Source: Massilia sp. 9096
GTDB lineage: Bacteria; Pseudomonadota; Gammaproteobacteria; Burkholderiales; Burkholderiaceae_D
NCBI RefSeq assembly: GCF_000745265.1
Contig: NZ_JQNN01000001.1
Span: 3,162,001 to 3,226,000 of the forward strand
Direction of reading: 5' to 3'
DNA: 64,000 nt
Positions within the stretch are counted from its first letter, which is position 1. Each line of letters starts with the position of its first letter. Position numbers and translations under genes: made by a program. Of this stretch, positions 10,449-20,875 are shown in pieces. The notes beneath the pieces are model-generated. The model saw only the letters and a program-made list of their open reading frames with translations. It did no database searches and was not told where the DNA came from.

Positions 10449-10573
10449 GCTGAGGTCGCTGAGTGCGAGCGCTCAGTGGGGGCGCTCAGTGGGGGCGCTC
10501 AGTGGGGGCGCTCAGTGGGGGCGCTCAGTGGGGGCGCTTAGTGAGGTCACTCAGCGGGTCGCTCAGTGGGGGC
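10449..10573. repeat. 13-bp tandem array copying the 3' end of the globin gene
   Basis: The unit CGCTCAGTGGGGG occurs five times in perfect tandem (10470-10534). Two degenerate units follow (10535 and 10548, the latter 12 bp), then one more perfect copy at 10560-10572. Weaker copies extend left to about 10449. The copy at 10560-10572 overlaps the last bases of the globin gene including its stop codon (TCA on this strand, 10563-10565). The array therefore looks like repeated duplication of a gene end. It lies between globin and rmuC, both on the minus strand. Confidence 0.9.
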
Positions 10574-11003
10574 GATTACGCATCCAGTCGGCGGTCTGGT
10601 AGAACGAGGTCATCAGTCGCAGGCGCAAGTCGTAGTCATAGCCCATGTCTTCCAGCGCTTGCGCCATGCAGCGCAGCCACTGGTCGCGCTCGCTCGTGCC
10701 GATGGCGTACGGCAGGTGGCGGGCGCGCAGCATCGGATGGCCGTAGCGCTCGATGAACAGGTTGGGGCCGCCCATCCAGCCGGACAGGAACATGAACAGC
10801 TTGTCCCGCGAGCCATCGTTGGGTACCGGATGCATGGCGTGGATGCCGGCGAAGTCCTTCTCGAGTTGCATCAGGTCGTAGAAGCGGTCGACCAGTTCGC
10901 GCAGGCGGGCTTCGCCGCCGATGACGTCGTAAAGGGTGCGCTCCTGCTCTTGCTGCTGGTCTTGCGCGTCGCCGGTGTGTTGGGTTGCTGTGGATTCGGT
11001 CAT
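10563..11003 (-). CDS. Group II truncated hemoglobin
   Basis: Small heme protein of the 2/2 globin fold, 146 aa, probably involved in oxygen or NO chemistry in the cytoplasm. After a Gln/Glu-rich tail of about 20 residues the family pattern begins at TLYDVIGGEARLRELVDRFY. FMFLSGWMGGP, the proximal His in LRARHLPYAIG and the Trp of RDQWLRCM are typical of group II (TrHbO-like) globins. The ATG at 11003 is chosen because an upstream in-frame ATG at 11090 adds 29 unrelated residues. The C-terminus RNRPH and its stop are the template of the adjacent 13-bp array. The neighbours give no functional hint. Confidence 0.92.
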   Translation of the reverse strand: MTESTATQHTGDAQDQQQEQERTLYDVIGGEARLRELVDRFYDLMQLEKDFAGIHAMHPVPNDGSRDKLFMFLSGWMGGPNLFIERYGHPMLRARHLPYAIGTSERDQWLRCMAQALEDMGYDYDLRLRLMTSFYQTADWMRNRPH

Positions 11004-11096
11004 CCAGCCATGATAGCGCAGGCGCTGCCGGCCGTGGTGCGTCCAAGGCTGAGGGGCCTCGAACGAAACCTTTACGGTCGGCAAAACCACAACAGA

Positions 11097-13631
11097 TCAG
11101 GTCGCCTCGCGCAGCGTTTGCAGCGGCGGTTTGCGCAGCACGCCACGCAAGCCGAACCAGCCGCCGATCAGTGCGCACACGGCCCCGGCGACCAGGCCGA
11201 CGGTCCACACCAGCGGATCGAAATGCCATGGGAACTTGAACTGGTACTCGGCCAGCGCCCAGCCGAGCGCCGCCGCGCCCGACGCCGCGAGCAGCCCGGA
11301 CAGGCCGCCCACCAGCGCGAACTCGATGCGCTGGGCCGTAGCCAGCTGGCCGCGCGTGGCGCCCAGCGCGCGCAACAGGCCGGCTTCGCGGGTGCGCTCG
11401 GCCTGCGATCCCATCAGCGCGGCGTACAACACCAGCACGCCCGACGCCAGTGTGAACACGAACAGGAACTCGACCGCCGTCACGACCTGGTCGAGCACGT
11501 CCTGCAGCTGGCGGATGATACCGCTGACGTCGACCACGGTCAGGTTCGGGTAGGTGCGCGTGAGCGTGTTGGCCAGGCCGATGCCCTTGGCCGGCAGGTG
11601 GAAGGCGGTCATGTAGGTGGTGGGCGCGTCGCGCATCGCCGCCGGGTTGATGATGACGAAGAAGTTGGCGTGCATCGAGCCCCACTCCAGCTTGCGCAGG
11701 CTGGTCACCTTCGCTTGCACGACCTGCCCGCCCATGTCGAAGCGCATCGTGTCGCCGAGCTTCAGGTGCAGCGTACGCGCCAGCCCCTGCTCGACCGAGG
11801 CTTCGGCCACGCCGGGCGCATCCTGGTACCAGCGGCCGGCCACGACTTCGTTCTGTTCCGGCAGCGCGAGCGTGCTGGAGATATTGAATTCGCGCTCGGC
11901 CAGGCCGCGCGCGCGCTCGTCGCGGTAGGTGTCGGCGGTGACGGCGTTGCCGTTCACGGCAATCAGGCGTCCGCGGATCATCGGGTACAGCACGAGGTCG
12001 CGCACGCCGGCCTGGGTGATGCTCCTGGCCACGCCGTCGCGCTGCTCGGGCTGGATGTTGATGATGAAGCGGTTCGGGGCGTCGGGCGGCGTGGACAGGC
12101 GCCACGCGTTCATCAGGTCGCCGCGCACGACCGTCAGCACCAGCAGCGCCATCAGGCCGAGCGACAGCGAGACGATCTGCACCACGGTGGCGCCGGGGCG
12201 GCGCTGCAGCGAGGTCAGCGCGAAACGCCAGCCCTGGTGGCTGACCGCGCCGCGCAGGCCGCGCAAGGCGCGCAATGCGAGCCAGCCGATCAGGGCAAAA
12301 GCGGCCAGCCCGCCGAGGAAGCCGCCGGCGGTCAGCAGCGCCAGGCGCACGTCGCCTGCCTGCCACAGCAGCAGGCCGACGAACACCAGCGTGCCCAGAC
12401 CATAGGTGGCGAGCGCGGCGGGACGCGGCGCCGCCGACTCGCGCCGGATCACGCGGTTGTGCGGCACGTTGCGCAGTTGCAGGACCGGCGGCAGCGCGAA
12501 GCCGACCAGCAACAGCATGCCGGTCACCACGCCCTGCAGCGCCGGCAGGATCGAGGCCGGCGGCGGCGTGCCCGGGATCAGGTTGGCGATCAGCGCCAGC
12601 AGCACGAAATGGGCGACGAAGCCGACCAGCACGCCCAGCAGGCTGCCGGCCAGCCCGACCAGCGCGAACTCGATCAGGAACAGCAGGCCGACTTCGTTCT
12701 GGGTCATGCCGAGGCAGCGCAGCATCGCGCAGGCGTCCAGGTGGCGCTGCATGAAGCGGCGCGCCGCCATCGCCACCGCGACCGCCGCCAGCATCGCCGA
12801 CAGCAGGCTGACCAGGGCCAGGAAACGCTCCGCGCGGTCGAGTGTGGAGCGCATTTCCGGGCGGCCGTTGTCGAGCGTCTCGATGCGCACGCCGCGCACG
12901 TTGTCGGCGGCGATGCGCGCGCGCACCCAGCGTTCGTAATCGTTGACCGGCGCCAGGTCGTTGGGCGAGCGCGCCGCGACCTGCATGCGGTAGGTCACGC
13001 GCGCATAGCCATCGGCCAGGCCGGTCGCTTTCAGGTCCGCCATGGCGAGCATCACGCGCGGCGCGAAGTTCGAGAACGAGGCGCCGCGGTCGGGCTCGGA
13101 GGCGATCAGACGTGCGACCTTGAAACTCTTGTCGCCCAGCTGGATGCTGCCGCCGACCGCGATTCGCAGGGGCGGCAGCAGGTTGACGTCGACCCAGACC
13201 GTGCCCGGCGCCGGGGTGTCGCGCGTCAGCTGGCCGGCGGCCTCGCTGGCGTCGTCGGGGTTGTCGGTGACGCGCAGCTGGCCGCGCAACGGATAGCCCG
13301 GCGACACCGCCTTGACCGACGCCAGCTGCGCCTGCGAATCGTCGCCCGCGCCGGCCTGGGCCATGCTGGGAAAGGTGACGGTGTCGGCCAGCAGCAGGCC
13401 GCGCCGTTGCGCTTCGATGCGCCAGGCTTGCGGCAGCGGCTGGTCGGCGTTGATCAGCAGGTCGGCGCCGAGCAGCTGGTGGGCGTCGCGGTTCAGGCCG
13501 CTTTTCATGCGGTCGACGAAAAATCCGACCGCAGTCAGGGCCGATACCGCGACCACGAGGGCCACCAGGAGGAAGCGCAATTCGCCGGCGCGCCAGTCGC
13601 GCGCGGTCATGCGCAGGGATTGAATGAGCAT
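11097..13631 (-). CDS. FtsX-type ABC transporter permease (YbbP-like)
   Basis: Membrane protein of 844 aa resembling the large MacB/FtsX-superfamily permease YbbP. One helix lies near the N-terminus (LRFLLVALVVAVSALTAVGF), followed by a large periplasmic domain. Two FtsX blocks then occur, around residues 245-400 and in the last 130 residues, with further helices between them. Such permeases normally pair with a cytoplasmic ATPase (YbbA type) and release lipoproteins or other envelope substrates. No ATPase gene is adjacent here, so the partner must be elsewhere. The ATG at 13631 is preferred over one 84 bases upstream that adds unrelated sequence. Its start lies four bases from the stop of the deaminase gene, indicating an operon. 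Confidence 0.88.
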   Translation of the reverse strand: MLIQSLRMTARDWRAGELRFLLVALVVAVSALTAVGFFVDRMKSGLNRDAHQLLGADLLINADQPLPQAWRIEAQRRGLLLADTVTFPSMAQAGAGDDSQAQLASVKAVSPGYPLRGQLRVTDNPDDASEAAGQLTRDTPAPGTVWVDVNLLPPLRIAVGGSIQLGDKSFKVARLIASEPDRGASFSNFAPRVMLAMADLKATGLADGYARVTYRMQVAARSPNDLAPVNDYERWVRARIAADNVRGVRIETLDNGRPEMRSTLDRAERFLALVSLLSAMLAAVAVAMAARRFMQRHLDACAMLRCLGMTQNEVGLLFLIEFALVGLAGSLLGVLVGFVAHFVLLALIANLIPGTPPPASILPALQGVVTGMLLLVGFALPPVLQLRNVPHNRVIRRESAAPRPAALATYGLGTLVFVGLLLWQAGDVRLALLTAGGFLGGLAAFALIGWLALRALRGLRGAVSHQGWRFALTSLQRRPGATVVQIVSLSLGLMALLVLTVVRGDLMNAWRLSTPPDAPNRFIINIQPEQRDGVARSITQAGVRDLVLYPMIRGRLIAVNGNAVTADTYRDERARGLAEREFNISSTLALPEQNEVVAGRWYQDAPGVAEASVEQGLARTLHLKLGDTMRFDMGGQVVQAKVTSLRKLEWGSMHANFFVIINPAAMRDAPTTYMTAFHLPAKGIGLANTLTRTYPNLTVVDVSGIIRQLQDVLDQVVTAVEFLFVFTLASGVLVLYAALMGSQAERTREAGLLRALGATRGQLATAQRIEFALVGGLSGLLAASGAAALGWALAEYQFKFPWHFDPLVWTVGLVAGAVCALIGGWFGLRGVLRKPPLQTLREAT

Positions 13632-13635
13632 GCGG

Positions 13636-15294
<1,659 letters not shown>

Positions 15295-17217
15295 ATGACC
15301 ATTTTTGATAACTACGCAGCCCGCTACGAGCGCACCCGGGAAGAGGAATACTCTCTGTCCGAGTATCTTCAACTCTGCAAGAAAGACCCCATGACCTACG
15401 CCAGCGCGCCCGAACGCATGCTGGCCGCCATCGGCGAACCGACCCTGGTCGACACCCGGCTCGACCCGCGCATGTCGCGCATCTTCGCCAACAAGGTCAT
15501 CAAGATTTATCCGGCGTTCCGCGAGTTTTACGGGATGGAAGAAGTGATCGAGCAGGTCGTGTCGTACTTCCGCCACGCGGCCCAGGGCCTCGAGGAACGC
15601 AAGCAGATCCTGTATCTGCTGGGCCCGGTCGGCGGCGGCAAGTCGTCGATCGCGGAAAAACTCAAGCACCTGATGGAACAGGTGCCGTTCTACGCCATCA
15701 AGGGCTCGCCGGTGAACGAGTCGCCGCTCGGCCTGTTCAACGAAGAAGAGGACGGCAACATCCTCGAAGAAGACTATGGCATCCCGCGCCGCTACCTGCG
15801 CAACGTGCCGAGCCCGTGGGCGGTCAAGCGCCTGCACGAATTCGGCGGCGACATCAACAAGTTCCGCGTGGTCAAGCGCTACCCGTCGATCCTGAAGCAG
15901 ATCGCGATCGCCAAGACCGAGCCGGGCGACGAAAACAACCAGGACATCTCCTCGCTGGTCGGCAAGGTCGACATCCGCAAGCTCGAGGATTATTCGCAGG
16001 ACGATCCGGACGCCTACAGCTACTCGGGCGGCCTGTGCCTGGCCAACCAGGGCCTGATGGAATTCGTCGAGATGTTCAAGGCGCCGATCAAGGTGCTGCA
16101 CCCGCTGCTGACCGCGACCCAGGAAGGCAACTACAAAGGCACCGAAGGCTTCGGCGCGATCCCGTTCGAAGGCATCATCCTGGCCCACTCGAACGAGTCG
16201 GAGTGGAAGACGTTCCGCAACAACCGCAACAACGAGGCATTCCTCGACCGTATCTATATAGTCAAGGTGCCGTACTGCCTGCGCGTGTCGGACGAAGTCA
16301 AGATCTACGACAAGCTGCTGCGCAATTCGTCGCTGGACAAGGCGCCCTGCGCGCCGGGCACGCTGCGCATGATGTCACAGTTCGCCGTGCTGTCGCGCCT
16401 GAAGGATCCGGAAAACTCGAGCGTCTATTCGAAGATGCTCGTGTACGACGGCGAAAACCTGAAGGACACCGATCCGAAGGCGAAATCGTTGCACGAATAC
16501 GTCGACTACGCCGGCGTGGACGAAGGCATGAACGGGCTGTCGACACGTTTCGCCTTCAAGATCCTGTCCAGGGTCTTCAACTTCGACAACACCGAAGTGG
16601 CGGCCAATCCGGTGCACCTGCTGTACGTGCTCGAACAGCAGATCGAGCGCGAGCAATTCCCGCCCGAGACCGAGCAGCGCTACCTGTCCTATATCAAGGA
16701 GCACCTGGCGCAGCGCTACGTCGACTTCATCGGCAAGGAGATCCAGACCGCCTACCTCGAGAGCTATTCGGAGTATGGCCAGAACATCTTCGACCGCTAC
16801 GTGACCTTCGCCGACTTCTGGATTCAGGACCAGGAATTTCGCGACCCGGACACCGGCGAAAGCTTCGACCGCGAATCGCTGAACGCCGAACTCGAGAAGA
16901 TCGAGAAGCCGGCCGGCATTTCGAATCCGAAGGATTTCCGCAACGAGATCGTCAACTTCGCACTGCGCGCGCGCGCGACCAACGGCGGCAAGAACCCCGC
17001 CTGGACGAGCTACGAGAAGTTCCGCACAGTGATCGAGAAGAAAATGTTCTCGAACACCGAGGAACTCTTGCCGGTCATCTCGTTCAACGCCAAAGCGAGC
17101 TCGGAAGACGCCACCAAGCACGCCGACTTCGTCGAGCGGATGGTCGAAAAAGGCTATACGCCGAAGCAGGTCAGGCTCTTGTGCGAATGGTATCTCCGAG
17201 TGCGCAAGTCTTCGTAA
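15295..17217 (+). CDS. prkA: PrkA family serine protein kinase (YeaG)
   Basis: AAA+-like protein kinase of 640 aa involved in stress, starvation and sporulation responses in different bacteria. The N-terminal AAA-type domain includes ILYLLGPVGGGKSS (Walker A, about residues 102-115). YAIKGSPVNESPLGLF and the conserved EGIILAHSNESEW follow, and the PrkA C-terminal domain occupies roughly the last 250 residues. The start at 15295 (MTIFDNYAARYE) matches family N-termini and is preceded by GAGGAC. The gene heads the prkA-yeaH-spoVR cluster that recurs in many proteobacteria. It is separated from yeaH by a strongly folded 274-base spacer. Confidence 0.96.
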   Translation: MTIFDNYAARYERTREEEYSLSEYLQLCKKDPMTYASAPERMLAAIGEPTLVDTRLDPRMSRIFANKVIKIYPAFREFYGMEEVIEQVVSYFRHAAQGLEERKQILYLLGPVGGGKSSIAEKLKHLMEQVPFYAIKGSPVNESPLGLFNEEEDGNILEEDYGIPRRYLRNVPSPWAVKRLHEFGGDINKFRVVKRYPSILKQIAIAKTEPGDENNQDISSLVGKVDIRKLEDYSQDDPDAYSYSGGLCLANQGLMEFVEMFKAPIKVLHPLLTATQEGNYKGTEGFGAIPFEGIILAHSNESEWKTFRNNRNNEAFLDRIYIVKVPYCLRVSDEVKIYDKLLRNSSLDKAPCAPGTLRMMSQFAVLSRLKDPENSSVYSKMLVYDGENLKDTDPKAKSLHEYVDYAGVDEGMNGLSTRFAFKILSRVFNFDNTEVAANPVHLLYVLEQQIEREQFPPETEQRYLSYIKEHLAQRYVDFIGKEIQTAYLESYSEYGQNIFDRYVTFADFWIQDQEFRDPDTGESFDRESLNAELEKIEKPAGISNPKDFRNEIVNFALRARATNGGKNPAWTSYEKFRTVIEKKMFSNTEELLPVISFNAKASSEDATKHADFVERMVEKGYTPKQVRLLCEWYLRVRKSS

Positions 17218-17479
17218 GGGAGGCTCGATAACCTACTGCGCGTCGCAGAGACGGTCTGCGATGCTCGCCGTACCGTAAGTACGGCTGTGCTTCTCGACCG
17301 CCCCTGCTTCCGCTCGCTACGGTTCTCGAGCCTCCGTGACGCTCACAACGGCACAGGACAAGAGCACCGTAGCAGCACTGTAGACCTGGTCCCACGGGAA
17401 TCCGTGGTGCCAACCAAGATAACGCGTAGCGCGTTAAGATTAGGGCCACGGGTGGTATCCGGCCCGCCTCGAATTGAGC
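17218..17479 (+). other. Highly structured spacer between prkA and yeaH
   Basis: No gene is seen in this spacer. It contains an outer imperfect inverted repeat, 17218-17233 against 17321-17336 (14 of 16 pairs). The outer repeat encloses CTGCG/CGCAG (17235-17247) and the perfect GCCGTAC/GTACGGC hairpin (17267-17285). Downstream are CCACGG/CCGTGG (17392-17407), the perfect TAACGCG/CGCGTTA hairpin (17420-17436) and GGGCC/GGCCC (17443-17465). It could be a dispersed repeat element, an mRNA processing or stability element, or an attenuator tuning yeaH relative to prkA. No T-run follows any of the hairpins. Confidence 0.7.
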
Positions 17480-17491
17480 AGGAGGCCTGTT

Positions 17492-18763
17492 TTGACTTAC
17501 CTCATCGACCGACGCTTGCAGGGCAAGAACAAGTCTGCGGTCAACCGCGAACGATTCTTGCGTCGCTACAAGGCGCAAATCAAGGATGCGGTGGGCCGGG
17601 CGATCAAGGGTCGCTCGATCACCGATATCGAAAATGGCGAGAAGGTTTCAATTCCCGTCAAGGATGTAAACGAACCCAAGTTCGGGCACGCGCATGGCGG
17701 CGTCTGGGAAACCGTCAACCCCGGCAACACCGAATACCAGAAAGGCGACCAGTTCAACCGGCCGCGCGGCGGCGGCGGCGGGTCGGGCCGCGGCCGCGCC
17801 GGCAACAGCGAGCAGACCACCGAAGACGATTTCATCTTCGAGCTCAGCCGCGAAGAATTCATGAACTACTTCTTCGAAGACCTCGAGCTGCCGAACATGG
17901 TCAAGACGCAGCTGACCCAGGTCGTCGAATTCAAGAACCAGCGCGCCGGCTACAATATTTCCGGCACGCCGTCGAACATCCACGTGCTGCGCTCGCTGCG
18001 CGGCGCGCTCGGGCGGCGCATTGCGATCGGCACCCCGAGCCGCCGCCAGATGGAGCGGCTCGAACAGGAACTGGAAGAGATCAAGGCGCTGGGCGCCGAG
18101 GACGACGATCCGCGCGTCCTCGAACTGAAGCACAAGATCCATGGGCTTCACACTCGGCTGCTGGCGATTCCCTTCATCGACCCGATCGACCTGCGCTACA
18201 GCAACCGGATCAAGATTCCGAAGCCTTCCACTGCGGCCGTCATGTTCTGCATCATGGACGTGTCGGGTTCGATGGACGAGAGCCGCAAGGATATCGCCAA
18301 GCGCTTCTTCATCCTGCTCTACCTGTTCCTCAAGCGCGCGTACGAAAAGATCGACGTCGTCTTCATCCGCCACCATACGGCGGCGGCCGAGGTCGACGAG
18401 AACGAATTCTTCCACTCGCGCGAATCGGGCGGCACCGTGGTCTCGTCAGCGCTGCACCTGCTGCACAAGGTCATCGCCGAGCGCTACAGCAATGGCGACT
18501 GGAACAGCTACGTGGCGCAGGCCTCGGACGGCGACAACTGGGACAACGATTCGCTGCTGTGCAAACAAATACTGAACAGCCAGATCATGCCCAAGGTGCA
18601 GTACTACACCTATGTCGAGATCACCGACGGGCCGCCGCAGAACCTGTGGGAGCAATACGGGGAAGTCGCCGCCACGCACGCCAACTTCTCGATGCAGAAG
18701 ATCGTGACGCCGGCCGACATCTACCCGGTGTTCCGCGAGCTGTTTAAGAAGCAGCCTAAATAG
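17492..18763 (+). CDS. yeaH: YeaH family protein (UPF0229, VWA-like)
   Basis: Protein of 423 aa of the UPF0229/YeaH family that accompanies PrkA. The family N-terminus TYLIDRRLQGKNKS fixes the start at TTG 17492. An AGGAGG ribosome-binding site at 17480-17485 sits six bases upstream, so a rare TTG start is used. An earlier TTG at 17474 would place the AGGAGG inside the coding sequence. A Gly/Arg-rich linker (GGGGGSGRGR) occurs near residue 90. The C-terminal part holds a von Willebrand A-like MIDAS motif, MDVSGSMDES. The function is unknown beyond a role in stress survival with PrkA. Confidence 0.95.
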   Translation: MTYLIDRRLQGKNKSAVNRERFLRRYKAQIKDAVGRAIKGRSITDIENGEKVSIPVKDVNEPKFGHAHGGVWETVNPGNTEYQKGDQFNRPRGGGGGSGRGRAGNSEQTTEDDFIFELSREEFMNYFFEDLELPNMVKTQLTQVVEFKNQRAGYNISGTPSNIHVLRSLRGALGRRIAIGTPSRRQMERLEQELEEIKALGAEDDDPRVLELKHKIHGLHTRLLAIPFIDPIDLRYSNRIKIPKPSTAAVMFCIMDVSGSMDESRKDIAKRFFILLYLFLKRAYEKIDVVFIRHHTAAAEVDENEFFHSRESGGTVVSSALHLLHKVIAERYSNGDWNSYVAQASDGDNWDNDSLLCKQILNSQIMPKVQYYTYVEITDGPPQNLWEQYGEVAATHANFSMQKIVTPADIYPVFRELFKKQPK

Positions 18764-18781
18764 TAGAAGCGAGGCGCCATC

Positions 18782-20308
18782 ATGCCAAGAGATCCGAACA
18801 ATCCGCGCGCCCTGCCCGACCAGTCGGAATGGACCTTCGACCTGATCGAACAGGCGCACGACGAAATTCGCCGGGTGGCCAGCAAATTTGGCCTGGACAC
18901 CTACCCGAACCAGCTCGAAATCATCACCGCCGAGCAGATGATCGACGCCTACACGTCGGTCGGCATGCCGGTGTCGTACAACCACTGGTCCTTCGGCAAG
19001 CACTTTCTCTCGACCGAGAAGAGTTACCGCCGCGGCCAGATGGGCCTGGCCTACGAGATCGTGATCAACTCCAACCCCTGCATCGCCTACCTGATGGAGG
19101 AAAACAGCCTGACGATGCAGGCCCTGGTGATCGCGCACGCGGCCTACGGCCACAATTCCTTCTTCAAGGGCAATTACCTGTTCCGCACCTGGACCGATGC
19201 CGACGCCATCGTCGACTACATGGTCTTTGCCAAGAACTACATCGCCGAGTGCGAGCAGCGCTACGGCATCGATGCGGTCGAGGAAGTGCTCGATTCATGC
19301 CACGCGCTGCAGAACTACGGCGTCGACCGCTACAAGCGGCCGGCCAAGCTGTCGGTCGTGCAGGAACAGTTGCGCCAGAAAGAGCGTGAAGAATACATCC
19401 AGTCTCAGATCAACGAATTGTGGCGCACCCTGCCGCGACGCGAAGAACAGATGCGCGACGCGCCGCCGCCTCGCTTCCCGGTCGAGCCGGAAGAGAATCT
19501 GCTGTACTTCATCGAGAAGTACGCGCCGCTGCTCGAACCCTGGCAGCGTGAGCTGGTGCGGATCACGCGCAAGATCTCGCAATATTTTTATCCGCAGCGC
19601 CAGACCCAGGTCATGAACGAAGGCTGGGCGACCTTCTGGCACTACACGATCCTGCAAGAACTATATAAAGAGGGCATCGTCGGCGACGGCTTCATGCTGG
19701 AATTCCTGCAGAGCCATACCAACGTGGTGTACCAGCCGGCCGCGACCAGCCCCTATTACAGCGGCATCAATCCGTATGCACTCGGCTTTGCGATGATGAC
19801 CGACATCAAGCGCATCTGCGAAGACCCGACGGAGGAAGACCGCGCCTGGTTCCCGGACATCGTCGGCACCGACTGGATCAAGACACTCGACTTTGCAATG
19901 CGCAACTTCAAGGACGAGAGCTTCATCGCCCAATACCTGTCGCCCAAGCTGATCCGCGAGTTCCATTTCTTCGCGGTGCTGGACGACGACCGCAGCGACA
20001 AGCTGACCATCTCGGCCATCCACGACGAAGCCGGTTATCGCTACGTGCGCCAGCAGCTGGCCGAGCAGTACAACCTGGGCAACCGCGAACCCAACATCCA
20101 GGTCTGGCAAGTCAACACGCGCGACGATCGGGCCTTGACGCTGCGCCATACCCAGTTCCAGCGGCGCCCGCTGAACCAGCAGGCGCACGAGGTGCTGAAA
20201 CACGTGGCCCGGCTGTGGGGTTTCGACGTCCGGCTCGAGACGGTCGACCCGTCCGGGCGCGTAGTCAGCAGTCTCGAATGCCGCCGCGAGAAGCGCGCAC
20301 GCTACTGA
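18782..20308 (+). CDS. ycgB: SpoVR family protein (YcgB)
   Basis: Full-length SpoVR/YcgB protein of 508 aa. Conserved segments include YPNQLEIITAEQMIDAY, the MPVSYNHWSFGK block, the AHAAYGHNSFFKGNY block and MNEGWATFWHY. No signal peptide or membrane segment is seen. SpoVR is needed for spore cortex formation in Bacillus. In non-sporulating proteobacteria it is a stress-associated protein of unknown activity, commonly next to yeaG and yeaH as here (18 bases after yeaH). It ends the operon, with a terminator 17 bases after the stop. The His/Glu-rich conserved motifs would suit metal binding, but that is inference. Confidence 0.95.
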   Translation: MPRDPNNPRALPDQSEWTFDLIEQAHDEIRRVASKFGLDTYPNQLEIITAEQMIDAYTSVGMPVSYNHWSFGKHFLSTEKSYRRGQMGLAYEIVINSNPCIAYLMEENSLTMQALVIAHAAYGHNSFFKGNYLFRTWTDADAIVDYMVFAKNYIAECEQRYGIDAVEEVLDSCHALQNYGVDRYKRPAKLSVVQEQLRQKEREEYIQSQINELWRTLPRREEQMRDAPPPRFPVEPEENLLYFIEKYAPLLEPWQRELVRITRKISQYFYPQRQTQVMNEGWATFWHYTILQELYKEGIVGDGFMLEFLQSHTNVVYQPAATSPYYSGINPYALGFAMMTDIKRICEDPTEEDRAWFPDIVGTDWIKTLDFAMRNFKDESFIAQYLSPKLIREFHFFAVLDDDRSDKLTISAIHDEAGYRYVRQQLAEQYNLGNREPNIQVWQVNTRDDRALTLRHTQFQRRPLNQQAHEVLKHVARLWGFDVRLETVDPSGRVVSSLECRREKRARY

Positions 20309-20324
20309 CTATTAGCTTCCCTCC

Positions 20325-20355
20325 GCCCGCGCCGTCCGGCGCGGGCAAAATTTTT
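20325..20355 (+). terminator. Rho-independent terminator of prkA-yeaH-spoVR
   Basis: A perfect 9-bp stem, GCCCGCGCC (20325-20333) pairing with GGCGCGGGC (20338-20346), with a GTCC loop, is followed by AAAATTTTT. Confidence 0.85.
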
Positions 20356-20875
20356 CTCTACCCCCTTCCCCAACTGATACATTTCAAATAACATTTTACT
20401 TAGCCACTGAGCGATATCAAGATTAGGTCGTCACAGACGTGCCTTACGTGGCTCAAGCGTTGATTTCTGGGGCAAGTCATCTCAACAGTACGCCCCCTCC
20501 CTGCGAACTTGGTTATAGTTGATAGAAACGCCACGCATGTCTCATATGTTATTTGCCGAGTCAAAATATTGGCTTCGGAAAATTCGGCGAACTGGGCACC
20601 CACGCCTCATCTTCCACACATCACGAAAGGGCACCACTTGACATTGCAAAAACACTAACTTAATCCTACGCTGCGATGCCTGCGGGTTCACATAATTGAT
20701 GAGCTTGTTTGCTGGTTTTTACACGCAAATAGCAGCTCTTTGAAGGTATAAAAATGTATGTGCAAAAAAGAATTCGTAGGTATAATTCGCCGATGTCCCG
20801 GATGCGGCTCTTAGCTTTTTGTCGTGTTTTGTGGGTTTAGTAGCAACAAAAAAGGTTGGTATTGGAGAAAGCAGG
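20356..20875 (+). promoter_or_regulatory. AT-rich intergenic region upstream of tonB
   Basis: These 520 bases are clearly AT-richer than the genes around them, and no reading frame in them is convincing. A perfect TATAAT lies at 20781-20786, about 90 bases before the tonB ATG, with no good -35 at the usual distance. A TTGACA also occurs at 20639-20644, with a poor matching -10. Low GC and length suggest a regulated promoter region. A Fur box was looked for by eye and not found. Confidence 0.35.

Noticed and set aside
10449..10573. Tandem array considered as a CRISPR
   Set aside because: Units are contiguous with no spacers and only 13 bp long, and no cas genes are present.
17287..18747. 486-codon frame overlapping yeaH
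   Set aside because: It is an out-of-frame reading that runs through the structured spacer; the yeaH frame is clearly the coding one.
20400..20603. 67-codon minus-strand frame in the spacer before tonB
   Set aside because: No ribosome-binding site, no recognisable pattern, and composition typical of non-coding AT-rich DNA.
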